Positions 28,462-39,654 are shown, numbered from the stretch's first letter. The stretch is DNA of 64,000 bases from Phymatolithon calcareum (GCA_977006965.1 OZ345375.1:1364001-1428000); one strand, 5' to 3'. Program-made: numbers and translations. The notes: generated from the sequence alone by a model not told the origin.

Positions 28462-31400
28462 ATGGACGACAAAGAGATCAACAAGCAGTACAGCTACAAG
28501 GCTCTTTCCAACCTTGTGCTTCCGCAGGAGCGCCGTCGCCGCGCTCGAGCCAGCGAAACTGGGGAGGTCGCACCATTGCAAATTGGCCAACTGGGCGGTC
28601 GCATGGGAGACCGCGCTGGAAGTCGTGCAGACGCTGCGAAGGACCCCGAACTTGAGAAGCGCCTCGCGAAGCGCCGCGAGCGCGGCGATGGAAAAGCCGC
28701 TGCTACTGTCTCTCGAGACCCCCCACTGGAGCGAGGTGCCATGGATATTGTCGATACCGCAGATAAACTCCAATTGGATGCTGGAGGAGTTGGTTATATC
28801 CCGACAACACCGGTCTCCCAAAAAGCATACGAAGGCCTTCTCGCGTTTGTGGTCTCAAAGATGGGTGATCAACCAAATGAGTACTTGCGAAGTGCGGCGG
28901 AGGAAACTCTAGCAATTCTAAAGGACCAGAACGTGCGTGAATTGGAAAAAAAGGCCCTCATTTCGGAGCTCCTGGCACAGAGCATGACCGCGGAGGAATT
29001 TGCGAGATTATCTACATTTGGAAGGACGATTGAAGACTTTGGCACTGAAAACGACGATGCTCTTGAAGCGGACCGCGATGGCTCAATGAACGACGAAGTG
29101 GATGATGATCAGGGCGTTGGCGTCATTATTGAGGGCGATGAGGATAGTGATCTTCCCGACGAAATTGAGGATTCTGTGGATGAAGACGGCGATGTGCGTG
29201 ATACTGGGGCACCATTGCTTCGCGATGATGACGATGAAGATGCGGTGGGTGACGAAGATGGTCTTCGCTCTTCCGGAACGGCTGAGGCTAGCGGTAATGC
29301 GGACACTGCCTCTGGATTAGCTTTCAAATTCAGCTCGAGTATCGGCGCCACGGAAACTGAGGCGTCTGGAAGTAGGCGGAGCAAGAGCAAGTCAAGCTCA
29401 AAGCGTCTAGATCCTCTTGAAGTGGACGGTTATTGGATCCAGCGCAAGCTGAGTGGGTATTACTCAGACCCACACGAGTGCCAAGAAATGGCAGAGAAAG
29501 TGCTTGTAGCGTTATCGGAAGACACAGACAACGCAACATGCGAAAATAAGCTAGTGTTGTTGTTTGATTTTGAGAAAGTCGATTTTGTCAAGACGGTTCT
29601 CAAACATCGCGCTATTGTTGTATTCTGCACTCGTCTCGCTCGTGCACAGGGTCGAGAAGAGAGAGCAAAAATCGAAGAAGAAATGCAACAGACGGAGGAG
29701 GGCAAGGATTTGCTCGCAAATTTGAATGCTGAGGGCCATATTGCAGCCGAGAGCGAGGGAGGACAGAGCAAGCCCCGCAAGCGTCGAAGACATGTGTCAA
29801 TGAGCGTTGATGGTGCAAACGCGGCGCGTTCTGATTCTGCGGGCGTTCCAGGGACAAGATTGAGGAGCAGATCGCAGAAGATGGCCCTGCGAAAACTAGA
29901 CTTGGATGACATGGTGTTTAGTCAAGGAAATCATTTGCTTTCTTCCAAGAACTTTTCTGATCCCCCTGGGTCGCAGAGAATTGAGTACAAGGACTACGAA
30001 GAATGGCACATCCCAGCTCCTGTGGCCGAGCCCAAGTCGGATGAACGCGATTCGTTTCCAATATCGTCAATGCCGGCATGGGCGCAATCGGCTTTTGGAA
30101 GTACAACTCATCTGAATCGATTACAGACCGCGGTGTATCCCTCCGCTTTTGAATCGAATAGAAATCTTCTTATTTGCGCCCCGACTGGTGCCGGGAAGAC
30201 CAATGTGGCAGTGCTAACGATACTGCGCGCATTTTATAACTCCGCTCCGGCTGCCGCGCCACTGGAAGATTTCACAATAGCAAATGCCGACCTTAACGCG
30301 TTCAAGGTTGTATACGTTGCGCCGATGAAAGCTCTCGTCGCAGAAGTTGTAACCAAGCTGGGGAACTGCTTATCAGAGTTTGGAATATCAGTCCGTGAAC
30401 TTACTGGAGATGTCAATTTGACGAAAAGGGAAGTTGACCAAACTCAAGTAATTGTTACAACTCCTGAAAAGTGGGATGTCATCACTCGAAAATCGGGAGA
30501 AAGAACTTTTACTAGTCTTGTGCGGTTGCTCATCATTGATGAAATCCATCTGTTGCATGATGACCGTGGTCCCGTTTTGGAAGCGATAATTGCGAGAACC
30601 ATGCGCAATGTTGAAAATACTGCCGTCGAAACACGCCTTGTAGGGCTTAGTGCCACACTTCCAAACTACAAGGACGTCTCAACTTTGCTTCAGGTTGATG
30701 AGGAAGACGGTCTCTTCTACTTCGATGGGTCGTATCGCCCAAGCCCACTGCAGCAGTGTTACGTCGGAATTACAGCCAGAAAAGCAGTGAAGCGGTTCAA
30801 GATTATGAACGATATCACGTACGAAAAGGCGAAGACTCAAGTTGTTTCCGCAAACCAAGTTATTGTGTTCGTTCATAGCCGAAAAGAGACCACAAGCACA
30901 GCTCGTCACATTATTGACAAAGCTATTGAAGATGAATCTATCGGGTATTTTATGCAACATGATAGTGATTCCTACAATATCATTCGAGCCGAGCTTGATG
31001 GCGTGGACAGCGAGTCCTTGCGCAATCTTCTTCTTCGTGGAGTTGCAACACATCATGCGGGAATGACGAGGAAAGATCGGCTACTCGTGGAGGGGCTATT
31101 TGAAGGAGGTCATATCAAAGTCCTGGTTTCTACAGCCACTTTGGCTTGGGGTGTTAATCTACCCGCACATGCTGTTATCATCAAAGGAACACAAGTTTAT
31201 TCCCCAGAAAAGGGTCGATGGATCGAACTATCTCCTATGGATGTCATGCAGATGATGGGTCGAGCTGGGCGGCCTCAGTTTGACAAATATGGGGAAGGTT
31301 TTATTATTACGACCAGACCAGAAGTTCAGTTTTATCTTTCGCTGCTCAATCAGCAGCTGCCTATTGAGTCTCAACTTATCTCTCGTATTGTTGACTTGGT

Positions 31401-34400
31401 CAATGCAGAGATTGCAACCGGCTGTGTGACCTCCGTTGAAGATGGGGCGAAGTGGTTGACTTACACGTACCTATTCGTGCGTATGTCAAAGAACCCGTCG
31501 TTGTACAATGTGCCTGTAGATGAAAGACAAGCCGATCCACTACTTGAACGGCGACGGATGGAACTCATCCATTCAGCCGCCATTGTTTTACATCGAGCTA
31601 AGCTAATTACCTATAATCGAAAAACTGGGGCGTTGGCGAGCACTGAGCTGGGTCGGATTGCTTCTGATTTCTACGTTGGTCATCGGACTATGGCGATATA
31701 TGTCGAGAATGTGCATCCGTTGATGGGAGATATCGATCTTTTGAGGCTGTTTTCTCTCTCCGGTGAGTTTAAGCACATGCGAGTTCGCGAAGAGGAAAAA
31801 CTAGAAGTGCTCAGGCTTTCTGAAGTTGTGCCAATTCCCGTAAAGGACTCCCTGGAGGAGGCATCAGCCAAAGTTAATGTACTCATGCAGGCGTACATAT
31901 CAAACATTCGGCTTGACGGTCTCGTTCTTAAAGCTGATATGGTGTACATAACACAAAATGCAGCAAGACTTTGTCGTGCTCTCCTCCAAATCATCATTCA
32001 AAAGCGGTGGGCTGCCCTGGCAGACAGATGTCTGCGTCTGTGCAAGATGGTTGACAAGAAGCAATGGGCTTCTCAAACTCCTCTTCGGCAATTCTCTGGG
32101 ATTGTCGATGAGTCCATTCTGCGAAAAGTTGAGAGGAAGTACATCGATTTTGAACGATACTATGGTCTTTCGTCTGCAGAGCTCGGGGAGCTACTTCGAG
32201 ATCCGAAGCTTGGTCGCACTGCCCATAAACTTGTCCATTCTCTACCACGGATGGAGATGGATGTCCATGTAAGGCCGTTGACAAGGTCCACTTTGGAAAT
32301 TGAATTGTATTTAACACCTGATTTCATGTTCAAATCCAACATACATGGCGCGGGAGAAACATTTTGGATCTTTGTTGAGGACGCAGATTCTGAACATTTA
32401 TTGTATTCAGAAAGCTTTTATCTTCGGAAGGCGGTTGCAAAGGAGACGCACACGATGATTTTCACTGTTCAGGTCACAATGCCGCGACCACCTCATTATT
32501 TTGTCAAGTGCTGCAGTGATCGGTGGATAACACCTGATTCTGTTGTGCCGATTTCGTTCCAACATCTCATTCTTCCAGAAAGATTCGCTCCGCATTCTGA
32601 GTTTCTTGCATTGCGTCCACTGTCTATCAAGAACGCTTTAGTTCTTGACGCAGAGGAAGCGTTCGATAAGGGGGCATGTGAAGAGTCTCTAGCTGTGTTG
32701 CAAGCATATTACAAGGGACAACTGGGGAATAATTTTAGTCCTTTTGTCACCCAATTGATTCCCTCTTTGTTCAAGTCTAATGGGAACGCTGTCCTGGCAA
32801 CGCTTCCAGGTATTGACCGGACGACGTGTGCAGAGCTGGCTGTTGGTCGCTTGTTTTGTTTGCACCCTGCTTCTGTTGTGATCTGGGTCACGGGCGGAGG
32901 TGAAGAAGCGGTGAACGTGGTGGCTAAGAGCATGGAGAAAGGCATAGGCAATGCACTGGGCTTGACTGTCTCCACATTTCAAGGTGAACATGCAGCTGAT
33001 GTCGCAATCATCAAGCAGCGCGGCTCGGTCGTCGTCACGTCTCCTCAGCATTTTGACGCTTTTTCGCGAAAGTGGCAAGGGAAACGGGAAAGCCGTGCAT
33101 TGAAAGGGGTTGGCTTGGTGATTCTGGATGGTATCCATCTACTGGGCGAAAAGAGCGAGGCTGGAACTATTATGGAAGTTGTGGGATCTCGAATGCGCTA
33201 TTTGTCACAGCAGCTCTGGAGTGAAGGTGAGCAACGTTGTCGCCTAGTGGCGATTTCAGATCCCATTGCGAATGCCTCAGACGTAGGTGACTGGCTCGAT
33301 GTTCCCCGGGATTGCTTGCAAAGTTTCCTTCCGTCTTCACTTCCCGGCTGTCCACGGGTCGAAGTAATGCCGTGCGTGTCTCGTGCTGGTGGTGGTGTGT
33401 TGTCGTCACCTGCGGCTTTATCTCGTCGAATTTATAACGCCATGCGACGATATTCGGAAGGTGACGCAGAACCCATCGTTATTTTCGTGCCAACGCGAAA
33501 ACTAACGCGTGCAATGGCTTTAGAGATAGTCGCAATGGCGCCCGGAGAAGGCGCTCAGAAAGGATTTCTTCAAGAATCTGAAACTATTGTTGGTCCCTAC
33601 TTACAAAAAGTACGATTAAGCAGTTTACGTGAATGCCTATCGTATGGAGTGGCATATCTCCATGAAGGCCTTTCCGATTCGGACAAGCAAATTACAGAAG
33701 CGCTTTTTCGCACTGGCGCCGCACAGATTTTGGTTACCACATCCAGGTATGCTCGCCAGTGCTTGGATGTGAAAGGAAGACTCGTCATTGTTGCAGGGAC
33801 GGCAACTGAAGAAGCTGGTGGGTTCTCAGTGCAAAGAGCAGAATATCCAAAGTCTGACCTGACAAACATGATTTGTTGTGCCAAACCATCAAGTAGAGGT
33901 GAACCGGGAACGTGCGTCATAATGACAGAGCCACCGTTGCAAGAATTCTATCGCCGAATCTCTCTACGGCCGACTCCTTTGGAGTCACAGCTCAGTGAAG
34001 TGCTTGCCGATCAGATCAATGCAGAAGTTGCGTCAAGAGTTATTGAAACGAAGGAAAACGTGGTGCATTATCTGACCTGGACATTCTTTTACCGAAGACT
34101 ACCGAAGAATCCTAACTACTATGGAATGCGAGGCACTTCCCATATTGAAATATCTAGTCACCTCTCTGACATGGTTGAGCAAGCCTTGGCTGATTTGCGG
34201 GATGCAAAATGCGTTGATGCTAAAGGGGAAGAAGATATGGCTTTGAGTGCGCTGAATCTTGGGATTATCGCAGCTCACTATTATATTCGACATGCTACTG
34301 TTGAACGTTTTGCAGCACTGGTTACGCCAAAAATGAAACACCGGGGCCTATTGAATATCTTGTCGAATGCCTCTGAATTTGATGATGTTCCCGCAAGAAT

Positions 34401-35277
34401 AGGGGATGAAGAGGCCATGGAGCGGTTATCAATGAGCGCACCAGTGCGTCTCAAAAAAGCTGGTGATGTTGTGCCTTCTCTTTCTTCACTTCAAGTTAAG
34501 GTTCATTTATTGCTGCAATCGCATATGAGTCGCGTTGCTCTCGCTGGCGATCTTTTCGAGGATCGGGCTGCCGTTGTGAGCAGAAGTGTCAGGCTTTTGC
34601 GTTCAATGGTCGATATCATTTCTTCTGCTGGGTGGTTAGAACCTGCGCTTGCATGCATGGAATTGAGTCAGATGATTGTGCAAGCTGTTTGGGACACAGA
34701 GAAGCCATTATTGCAACTGCCGCATTTTGAAGAAAACCTGGTGAAGACGCTTCAAGACAAGTACGAAGTTAATGACGTTTCAGAATTTTTGAACATGGAC
34801 AAAAAATCTCGGGATGAGGCAATTTCTGGGTTGTCTCAAACTCAAATTCGAGAAGTTGCGCAAGCGTGCCAGGTAACTCCAGAAATCACATGGGAATTTG
34901 GTGAGCCGGTTTACATGGATGACGACATTCTGCTCATTGTGAGCTTAGAACGTCTCACTGATGAAACTGATACTGTGTCTGCTCCAAGATTCCCAGAGCC
35001 CAAGTCGGAGGGATGGTGGATTGTCATTGGAGATACGTCAATTAATTCTCTGGTTACCTTAAAGCACATCGCCGTGAAGCAGAGGAGAGAAGTGAAATTG
35101 AAATTTTCTGCACCAGATGAGATCGGTAAGCATAATCTGACTGCGTACTTGGTATCTGACAGCTACATTGATTGTGATTTAGAAGAGTCTATAACGATTA
35201 ATGTCCCTGAGCGAAACGATGTTGACATGTCGGACCAAGACGAAATAGTTCCGGTAAGGGATGGTGACGCCTCTTAA
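28462..35277 (+). CDS. BRR2: U5 snRNP RNA helicase BRR2
   Basis: A 2271-aa single-exon Ski2-like helicase that unwinds U4/U6 to activate the spliceosome. The N-terminal region contains a PWI-like stretch (about 310-400) and the FSQGNHLLSSK plug-like segment. Cassette 1 has all motifs: APTGAGKT (I), DEIHLLHD (II), SATLPNY (III), THHAGMTRKDR (about V) and MMGRAGRPQFD (VI), followed by a Sec63 unit. Cassette 2 keeps the fold and a second Sec63 unit, but motif I is LPGIDRTT (32796-32825), motif II is LDGIHLL and motif VI is lost (CAKPSSRGEPG). In other species cassette 2 is also non-unwinding, but it usually still binds ATP. The length matches the family (about 2140-2170) with a longer acidic N-terminus. 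Confidence 0.95.
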   Translation: MDDKEINKQYSYKALSNLVLPQERRRRARASETGEVAPLQIGQLGGRMGDRAGSRADAAKDPELEKRLAKRRERGDGKAAATVSRDPPLERGAMDIVDTADKLQLDAGGVGYIPTTPVSQKAYEGLLAFVVSKMGDQPNEYLRSAAEETLAILKDQNVRELEKKALISELLAQSMTAEEFARLSTFGRTIEDFGTENDDALEADRDGSMNDEVDDDQGVGVIIEGDEDSDLPDEIEDSVDEDGDVRDTGAPLLRDDDDEDAVGDEDGLRSSGTAEASGNADTASGLAFKFSSSIGATETEASGSRRSKSKSSSKRLDPLEVDGYWIQRKLSGYYSDPHECQEMAEKVLVALSEDTDNATCENKLVLLFDFEKVDFVKTVLKHRAIVVFCTRLARAQGREERAKIEEEMQQTEEGKDLLANLNAEGHIAAESEGGQSKPRKRRRHVSMSVDGANAARSDSAGVPGTRLRSRSQKMALRKLDLDDMVFSQGNHLLSSKNFSDPPGSQRIEYKDYEEWHIPAPVAEPKSDERDSFPISSMPAWAQSAFGSTTHLNRLQTAVYPSAFESNRNLLICAPTGAGKTNVAVLTILRAFYNSAPAAAPLEDFTIANADLNAFKVVYVAPMKALVAEVVTKLGNCLSEFGISVRELTGDVNLTKREVDQTQVIVTTPEKWDVITRKSGERTFTSLVRLLIIDEIHLLHDDRGPVLEAIIARTMRNVENTAVETRLVGLSATLPNYKDVSTLLQVDEEDGLFYFDGSYRPSPLQQCYVGITARKAVKRFKIMNDITYEKAKTQVVSANQVIVFVHSRKETTSTARHIIDKAIEDESIGYFMQHDSDSYNIIRAELDGVDSESLRNLLLRGVATHHAGMTRKDRLLVEGLFEGGHIKVLVSTATLAWGVNLPAHAVIIKGTQVYSPEKGRWIELSPMDVMQMMGRAGRPQFDKYGEGFIITTRPEVQFYLSLLNQQLPIESQLISRIVDLVNAEIATGCVTSVEDGAKWLTYTYLFVRMSKNPSLYNVPVDERQADPLLERRRMELIHSAAIVLHRAKLITYNRKTGALASTELGRIASDFYVGHRTMAIYVENVHPLMGDIDLLRLFSLSGEFKHMRVREEEKLEVLRLSEVVPIPVKDSLEEASAKVNVLMQAYISNIRLDGLVLKADMVYITQNAARLCRALLQIIIQKRWAALADRCLRLCKMVDKKQWASQTPLRQFSGIVDESILRKVERKYIDFERYYGLSSAELGELLRDPKLGRTAHKLVHSLPRMEMDVHVRPLTRSTLEIELYLTPDFMFKSNIHGAGETFWIFVEDADSEHLLYSESFYLRKAVAKETHTMIFTVQVTMPRPPHYFVKCCSDRWITPDSVVPISFQHLILPERFAPHSEFLALRPLSIKNALVLDAEEAFDKGACEESLAVLQAYYKGQLGNNFSPFVTQLIPSLFKSNGNAVLATLPGIDRTTCAELAVGRLFCLHPASVVIWVTGGGEEAVNVVAKSMEKGIGNALGLTVSTFQGEHAADVAIIKQRGSVVVTSPQHFDAFSRKWQGKRESRALKGVGLVILDGIHLLGEKSEAGTIMEVVGSRMRYLSQQLWSEGEQRCRLVAISDPIANASDVGDWLDVPRDCLQSFLPSSLPGCPRVEVMPCVSRAGGGVLSSPAALSRRIYNAMRRYSEGDAEPIVIFVPTRKLTRAMALEIVAMAPGEGAQKGFLQESETIVGPYLQKVRLSSLRECLSYGVAYLHEGLSDSDKQITEALFRTGAAQILVTTSRYARQCLDVKGRLVIVAGTATEEAGGFSVQRAEYPKSDLTNMICCAKPSSRGEPGTCVIMTEPPLQEFYRRISLRPTPLESQLSEVLADQINAEVASRVIETKENVVHYLTWTFFYRRLPKNPNYYGMRGTSHIEISSHLSDMVEQALADLRDAKCVDAKGEEDMALSALNLGIIAAHYYIRHATVERFAALVTPKMKHRGLLNILSNASEFDDVPARIGDEEAMERLSMSAPVRLKKAGDVVPSLSSLQVKVHLLLQSHMSRVALAGDLFEDRAAVVSRSVRLLRSMVDIISSAGWLEPALACMELSQMIVQAVWDTEKPLLQLPHFEENLVKTLQDKYEVNDVSEFLNMDKKSRDEAISGLSQTQIREVAQACQVTPEITWEFGEPVYMDDDILLIVSLERLTDETDTVSAPRFPEPKSEGWWIVIGDTSINSLVTLKHIAVKQRREVKLKFSAPDEIGKHNLTAYLVSDSYIDCDLEESITINVPERNDVDMSDQDEIVPVRDGDAS

Positions 35278-35349
35278 CTTTCTGAAAATAACACTAGATA
35301 TGGTTACTCTCGAGTTTTAGGCAAGATTCTTTCTGTAGAACGATCATGA

Positions 35350-36779
35350 TTAGTTTCTCGGAGTCGCTGGGCGCTCGTCTACCATAGGATCATAGAATAA
35401 CTCAAAGTTAGTCGGCTCATAACGCTTGCTATACTGCGTAAACTCTGGAAGTAATTGTGTCGGACCACATCCACGCCCTCTTAAAGAAGCAAAACAGCCT
35501 TTGTTCCCCCTTGGCTTGTCCATCGCTACGCAGAACCAAACATATGCCACAAATTGTCAGAAGCTGGGGTTCACGAAACTGCCCAGAGAATATGAGCACA
35601 AGGGATGGAACTCTTACGATAATTTGCCGCTGAAAACACGGTAGCGACGAATCCCGAAACAAGCTCCATATCAATTGAATACCCGTTCAACATATCGTTC
35701 ATGTCCGCCCTTCGCTCGCGCATGTCTGGCCCCTCGTGTCCCCTAATGAGCCCGTGCACAAAATTGCGCTTGAAAAAGTTCTCCACTGTACCTCTACCGT
35801 ACAAGATACCAGCACCACGAAGCTTATTCAAAGCGACAGCTGGGGCACTTAGCTGGGGATCAGACCACAGGACATCCTCAATAACTGAGTTGTACGGGTC
35901 GTCAACTTGTCGCTGAGCTTTCGCCAAATCACCAAGCGATCCTATTGTGAGAGAGTTTTGGGTTGACGCGCTCCAAGCCCGAAACAATCCTCCGTGCGCT
36001 ACGAGTATTCGCCGCTCACCTGGCTCAGGCGCTCTAGCCCACCACGGAGCATTGGCGATCCCACTGCCACCTCGAACATCAAACTTCTTTTTCGGCACGC
36101 GCATCTTTCGCTTTCCCTTTCCCCCTGCTTGCGGAGCGGGTTCTTCAGGTCCTATTGGCGGCCCGAGTGTTCGAACCAAAGCCGCACACGGAAGTTCACG
36201 TAGAACAGTTGTAAATGTCTGATAAAGCTTTGGGCCGAGCTTGCGTTCCACCTCAGCTTGAAATCCATATCTGCACATAGCGCCAGTGCTCTCATGATTT
36301 CCCCGGATTAGATACACGGACTCCGGCCTCCATAATTTCAATGCAAACAACGCGATAAGTACTTCGACGCCCCAACTGCCCCTGTCAACGCAATCACCGG
36401 CAAACACGAGCGTATTATCAGATGTTGGTAAACCTGAGAGAAGTAATCCCTCGACCAGAGAATGAAGATCGCCATGAATATCGCCAAACACTCGTGCGTG
36501 TCCGTTGTAAGGGACGACGACATCAATTAACGTCTGTTCGCGAGAGAGAACTGACTTGACGTCAGAGAGCAAGCGCAGCAAGCACGCACGACGCAGCACA
36601 TAAAGACTGAGAGTGTGCGGTTCCCGATAGGAAGAGGCTAGCAAACGTCCGAGAAGCGCCTTTATAAATTGCAGAGTAAGGTCCGCCGAGGAGTTGTATT
36701 TTAATGGGGGACATGACTCCAAATTCTCACCTTCCTCGCCGGCTTCGCCCGCGTCTGCAATGCCATTGTAGCGAGACAT
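35350..36779 (-). CDS. PPP-family Ser/Thr protein phosphatase, two exons
   Basis: A metal-dependent Ser/Thr phosphatase of 445 aa. Exons are 35618-36779 and 35350-35525, with a 92-nt intron (GTAAGA..TAG) that joins VFSAANY to PMDKPRGNKGCFASL. Catalytic motifs in order: FGDIHGDLHSL, FAGDCVDRGSWG, IRGNHEST, VAHGGLF and LIRGHEG. A basic insert (GGKGKRKMRVPKKKFDVRGG) before the VAHGG motif is reminiscent of the PP7/PPEF-PP5 side of the family and could be a nuclear signal. No TPR or EF-hand is present. The start is 193 bp from the divergent CIAO1 start. Confidence 0.85.
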
Positions 36780-36971
36780 CAATTATAAACGTTGCCAACG
36801 TCCCTCCGCAACTTCTTGCCGACCGACAATCTACACTTGTTCGAATTCCACCAAGATTGGCAAACAGCCTCCCTATCATAACAATAGTTCGGATCACAGT
36901 GCCGTGGATCAACAATTCCGCGCCTCCGACCGTCGTCCTCGGCCTCGCTAGTCCAATTCGCCCCCGTCGCA
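36780..36971. promoter_or_regulatory. Bidirectional promoter interval of PPP phosphatase and CIAO1
   Basis: 192 bp between divergent starts. It is rich in CCGCC and CCTCC words, with no obvious TATA box. Confidence 0.5.
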
Positions 36972-38087
36972 ATGGCGCTTTCCCTTTCTGCAACGCTGCG
37001 TGGGCATAAAGGTGCGGTATGGGGGCTGAGTTTTTCCGCCGCTGGTTTGCTTGCCTCCTGCGGGGTCGACAAAACTGTGCGCGTATGGGCTCTATCCCCG
37101 GACAAGAAAACGTGGACCTGCGTCGCTGTGGCTGTGGACAGTTTCCGACGCACGGTACGCTCTTTGGCGTGGGGTTCCGATGGTCGTTCTCTAGCAGCGG
37201 CCTGCTTCGACGGCATTGCTACAGTTCTTGAATTGATTGGCGGACCAAAGCCGACACTGGAGACAGCGGTGACACTTGCCGGTCATGAAAACGAGGTCAA
37301 AGGGGTTGCTTTCAGCGGATCTGGAGGTCTTTTGGCTACGTGTTCTCGTGACAGGAGCGTGTGGATCTGGGAGGTTGGTGCGGACTTTGATTATGAATGT
37401 ATCGCAGTGCTCAATGGTCATTCCGCGGACGTCAAGGCTGTGACGTGGCATCCTAAGGTTGAAATGCTTGTTTCGTGCGGATATGACGCTGTTGCAAAGG
37501 TGTGGGTTGAGGATGAGGATGATTGGTTTTGTTCGGAGACGCTTGCGGCACATGATTCAACTGTGTGGGGGGCGGCGTTCGATCCGACCGGTGAGTGTCT
37601 TGCGACGTGCTCGGCGGATAAATCGGTTATTTTGTGGAGAAGGGAGGGCGCGCATGCCAGTTTGGCAGGGGCGCAACCGACATTCAAGGTTGTGGCAAGG
37701 TGTGCAGATGTACATGACGGGCCGGTTTATTCGTGTTCGTTTAGTGCGGACGGTAAGAGAATTGCTACTGCTGGTGGTGATGATTCTGTTGCAGTCATAT
37801 TGAAAGTCGATCAAGAAGTTACCAATGGAGACCAAGATGAACAGACCGAGAGTAGGGAGGAAATTAAGGAGGGCGAATCATCCAATGATGAAGATGCAAG
37901 CGGGAACGAATTTGTTTCCAAGAATGGTCATGATTTGTGGCGTGTCTCTGCACGAGCTACACGAGCGCATAGCGGGGATGTCAATTGCGTTGCATGGCTT
38001 CCCGGTTCGAGTGACGTTCTAGCTTCTTGTGGAGATGACGGTCTGGTGCGAATTTGGAAGTTTTATCCAGAACTAGTGAGTGAGTGA
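36972..38087 (+). CDS. CIAO1: Cytosolic iron-sulfur assembly protein CIAO1/CIA1 (WD40)
   Basis: A 371-aa seven-bladed WD40 protein. Repeats are spaced about every 45 residues: GHKGAVWGLSF, RTVRSLAWGSDGR, GHENEVKGVAFSG, GHSADVKAVTWHP, AHDSTVWGAAFDP, DGPVYSCSFS and HSGDVNCVAWLP. The blade-4/5 text VSCGYDAVAKVWVEDEDDW is characteristic of CIA1, which with MMS19 and CIA2B hands Fe-S clusters to cytosolic and nuclear apoproteins such as DNA polymerases and helicases. An acidic insert (about 280-310, EQTESREEIKEGES) lies between blades 6 and 7. Confidence 0.9.
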   Translation: MALSLSATLRGHKGAVWGLSFSAAGLLASCGVDKTVRVWALSPDKKTWTCVAVAVDSFRRTVRSLAWGSDGRSLAAACFDGIATVLELIGGPKPTLETAVTLAGHENEVKGVAFSGSGGLLATCSRDRSVWIWEVGADFDYECIAVLNGHSADVKAVTWHPKVEMLVSCGYDAVAKVWVEDEDDWFCSETLAAHDSTVWGAAFDPTGECLATCSADKSVILWRREGAHASLAGAQPTFKVVARCADVHDGPVYSCSFSADGKRIATAGGDDSVAVILKVDQEVTNGDQDEQTESREEIKEGESSNDEDASGNEFVSKNGHDLWRVSARATRAHSGDVNCVAWLPGSSDVLASCGDDGLVRIWKFYPELVSE

Positions 38088-39050
38088 GTCGTGACATGCC
38101 TGCCTGTGTTCGAGAAAAATCGAGTTGATGCAGCGACAACAGTACCCTGCCAAGCTCATGGTTATGGGCCTCCCAAACCTCCCATGGTGTTGCGCTCTCG
38201 TCTGTTCGATACTGCTTCGCAATATAGAAACGGCATTGGTGAATCTTTTCTGGCGTTGGTATCGGCACAACATCTTGGAAAATACTGAAAGCAGAGCTAG
38301 TCTTGTTTATTCCAGACGTTCTGCAACCCAATATCAACCAACGTTGATGACTAACAGCGGCTCGCTGCTTCGTGAGCCAGATGGTGCTACTATGTCGTGC
38401 GCGGTTGATTCTGCATGCAAGACACATTGGAGATTTAGACAACCAAGTAAGTCTGATGCAAGATATGTCTGTCCCTTCAGCGGACTAATTGAGTGCGTGC
38501 GGCATTTTGCCATTTGGGTCGTGCTTTTCGATACTATAAACTAAGGCGTCAATCAGGTTCTTTGCAACCGACAGTATACTGTATCTGATGCATGATGCGT
38601 TGAACCCTAGAATTACTGCATGCAGTCTCTCGATGAGCTCGATAGGCGATTGTACAATATGTAGACGACAGAGTCCCCAAACAGTCCAGAGGAAGAAGGT
38701 CGCGAGATTGTGATGACTACTGTTGGAATCAATAAGAATGAGGAATGGTCTCACAAACTTGTGCATAGGCTATTGCAAGCGTACAAAGGGCGCCCTACGC
38801 ATTGCATTGCCCAGTAAACTATTGGGGCGCAGCTGCTGAGCTACTGTACAGTATTTGGTATCATCCAGTACAGTACCATCAGATCCAAGACTTGATGCAC
38901 ACGTCTTGTCGCCCGATGTCCCTCGCTCAACTGTAATGATATGCTGTACAGGTACGTATGATCGTAACGATGTGGTTTGTCAAAGTGCGCATATGATTTC
39001 AAAAACTCCCCTTTGCTGCTCCAAAATTCTAGCCTGAAGGTTCAGTCCTC
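38088..39050. other. Intergenic stretch with an unassigned ORF and TACTGTAC words
   Basis: A minus-strand 93-codon ATG frame at 38485-38766 (SSHHNLATFFLWTVWGLCRL..) is hydrophobic but not recognisable; it may be a relic. GTACAGTA/TACTGTAC words occur at about 38844-38875 and 38943-38952. Nothing else is supported. Confidence 0.45.
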
Positions 39051-39500
39051 ATGGCGCTCATGCTTCGAAATGCGCTTCTAGGCAATACCGCGTCCCTGTC
39101 GTCCGCGTTGCCATCCTCTCTGTTTTCACAGACCGTCCGCTTTGCAAGCAAGAAGGCAAAAGGGGCTTCTCGAAATGGTCGTGATTCGATCGGAAAACGC
39201 TTAGGGCCAAAAGTAATGGATGGAGAATACGTCGAAACTGGAAACATTCTTGTTCGACAAAGAGGTATCAAGATGCGCCCTGGAATCGATGTTGCCGCAG
39301 GCCGAGATCACACGTTGTATGCGCTCTCGTCGGGCATTGTGAAGTTCACTCGTGCGAAGCCGCCACCTGGAAAGAAGAACGGCGCTGTTGTGCTCAGCAT
39401 TGCGACACCGCCCGCACATAGGGCTGCGAGCATACAGCGCAAAATTGCAAGCCTGGAGCGGAAGCGATATCGAGGGCCTATTTTGCATTCGCCCAGATAG
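39051..39500 (+). CDS. MRPL27: Mitochondrial ribosomal protein bL27m
   Basis: 149 aa. Residues 1-28 are a mitochondrial-type presequence ([16 protein letters not shown]..). The bL27 core follows: [51 protein letters not shown]. bL27 sits at the peptidyl-transferase centre of the large subunit. The N-terminal extension and its separation from plastid-like sequence favour the mitochondrial ribosome; a plastid location cannot be excluded. Confidence 0.9.
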   Translation: MALMLRNALLGNTASLSSALPSSLFSQTVRFASKKAKGASRNGRDSIGKRLGPKVMDGEYVETGNILVRQRGIKMRPGIDVAAGRDHTLYALSSGIVKFTRAKPPPGKKNGAVVLSIATPPAHRAASIQRKIASLERKRYRGPILHSPR

Positions 39501-39654
39501 TTTGTGAGCGGTGACTCTGAAAAACGTGAGTTCAGAATCGAATGGCCGACAGGAACGGACGGAGTTTGTGACTCGAAGCCAGAACTTGATAATCTTCCAA
39601 GTCTTTTTTTTTGATGTAGTCTACCTAAGGCAACATTAATCGAAATGAGAGGCT

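Noticed and set aside
38485-38766. 93-codon minus-strand frame, possible transposase relic
   Set aside because: It is hydrophobic but shows no catalytic motif of any transposase; mentioned only in the intergenic note.
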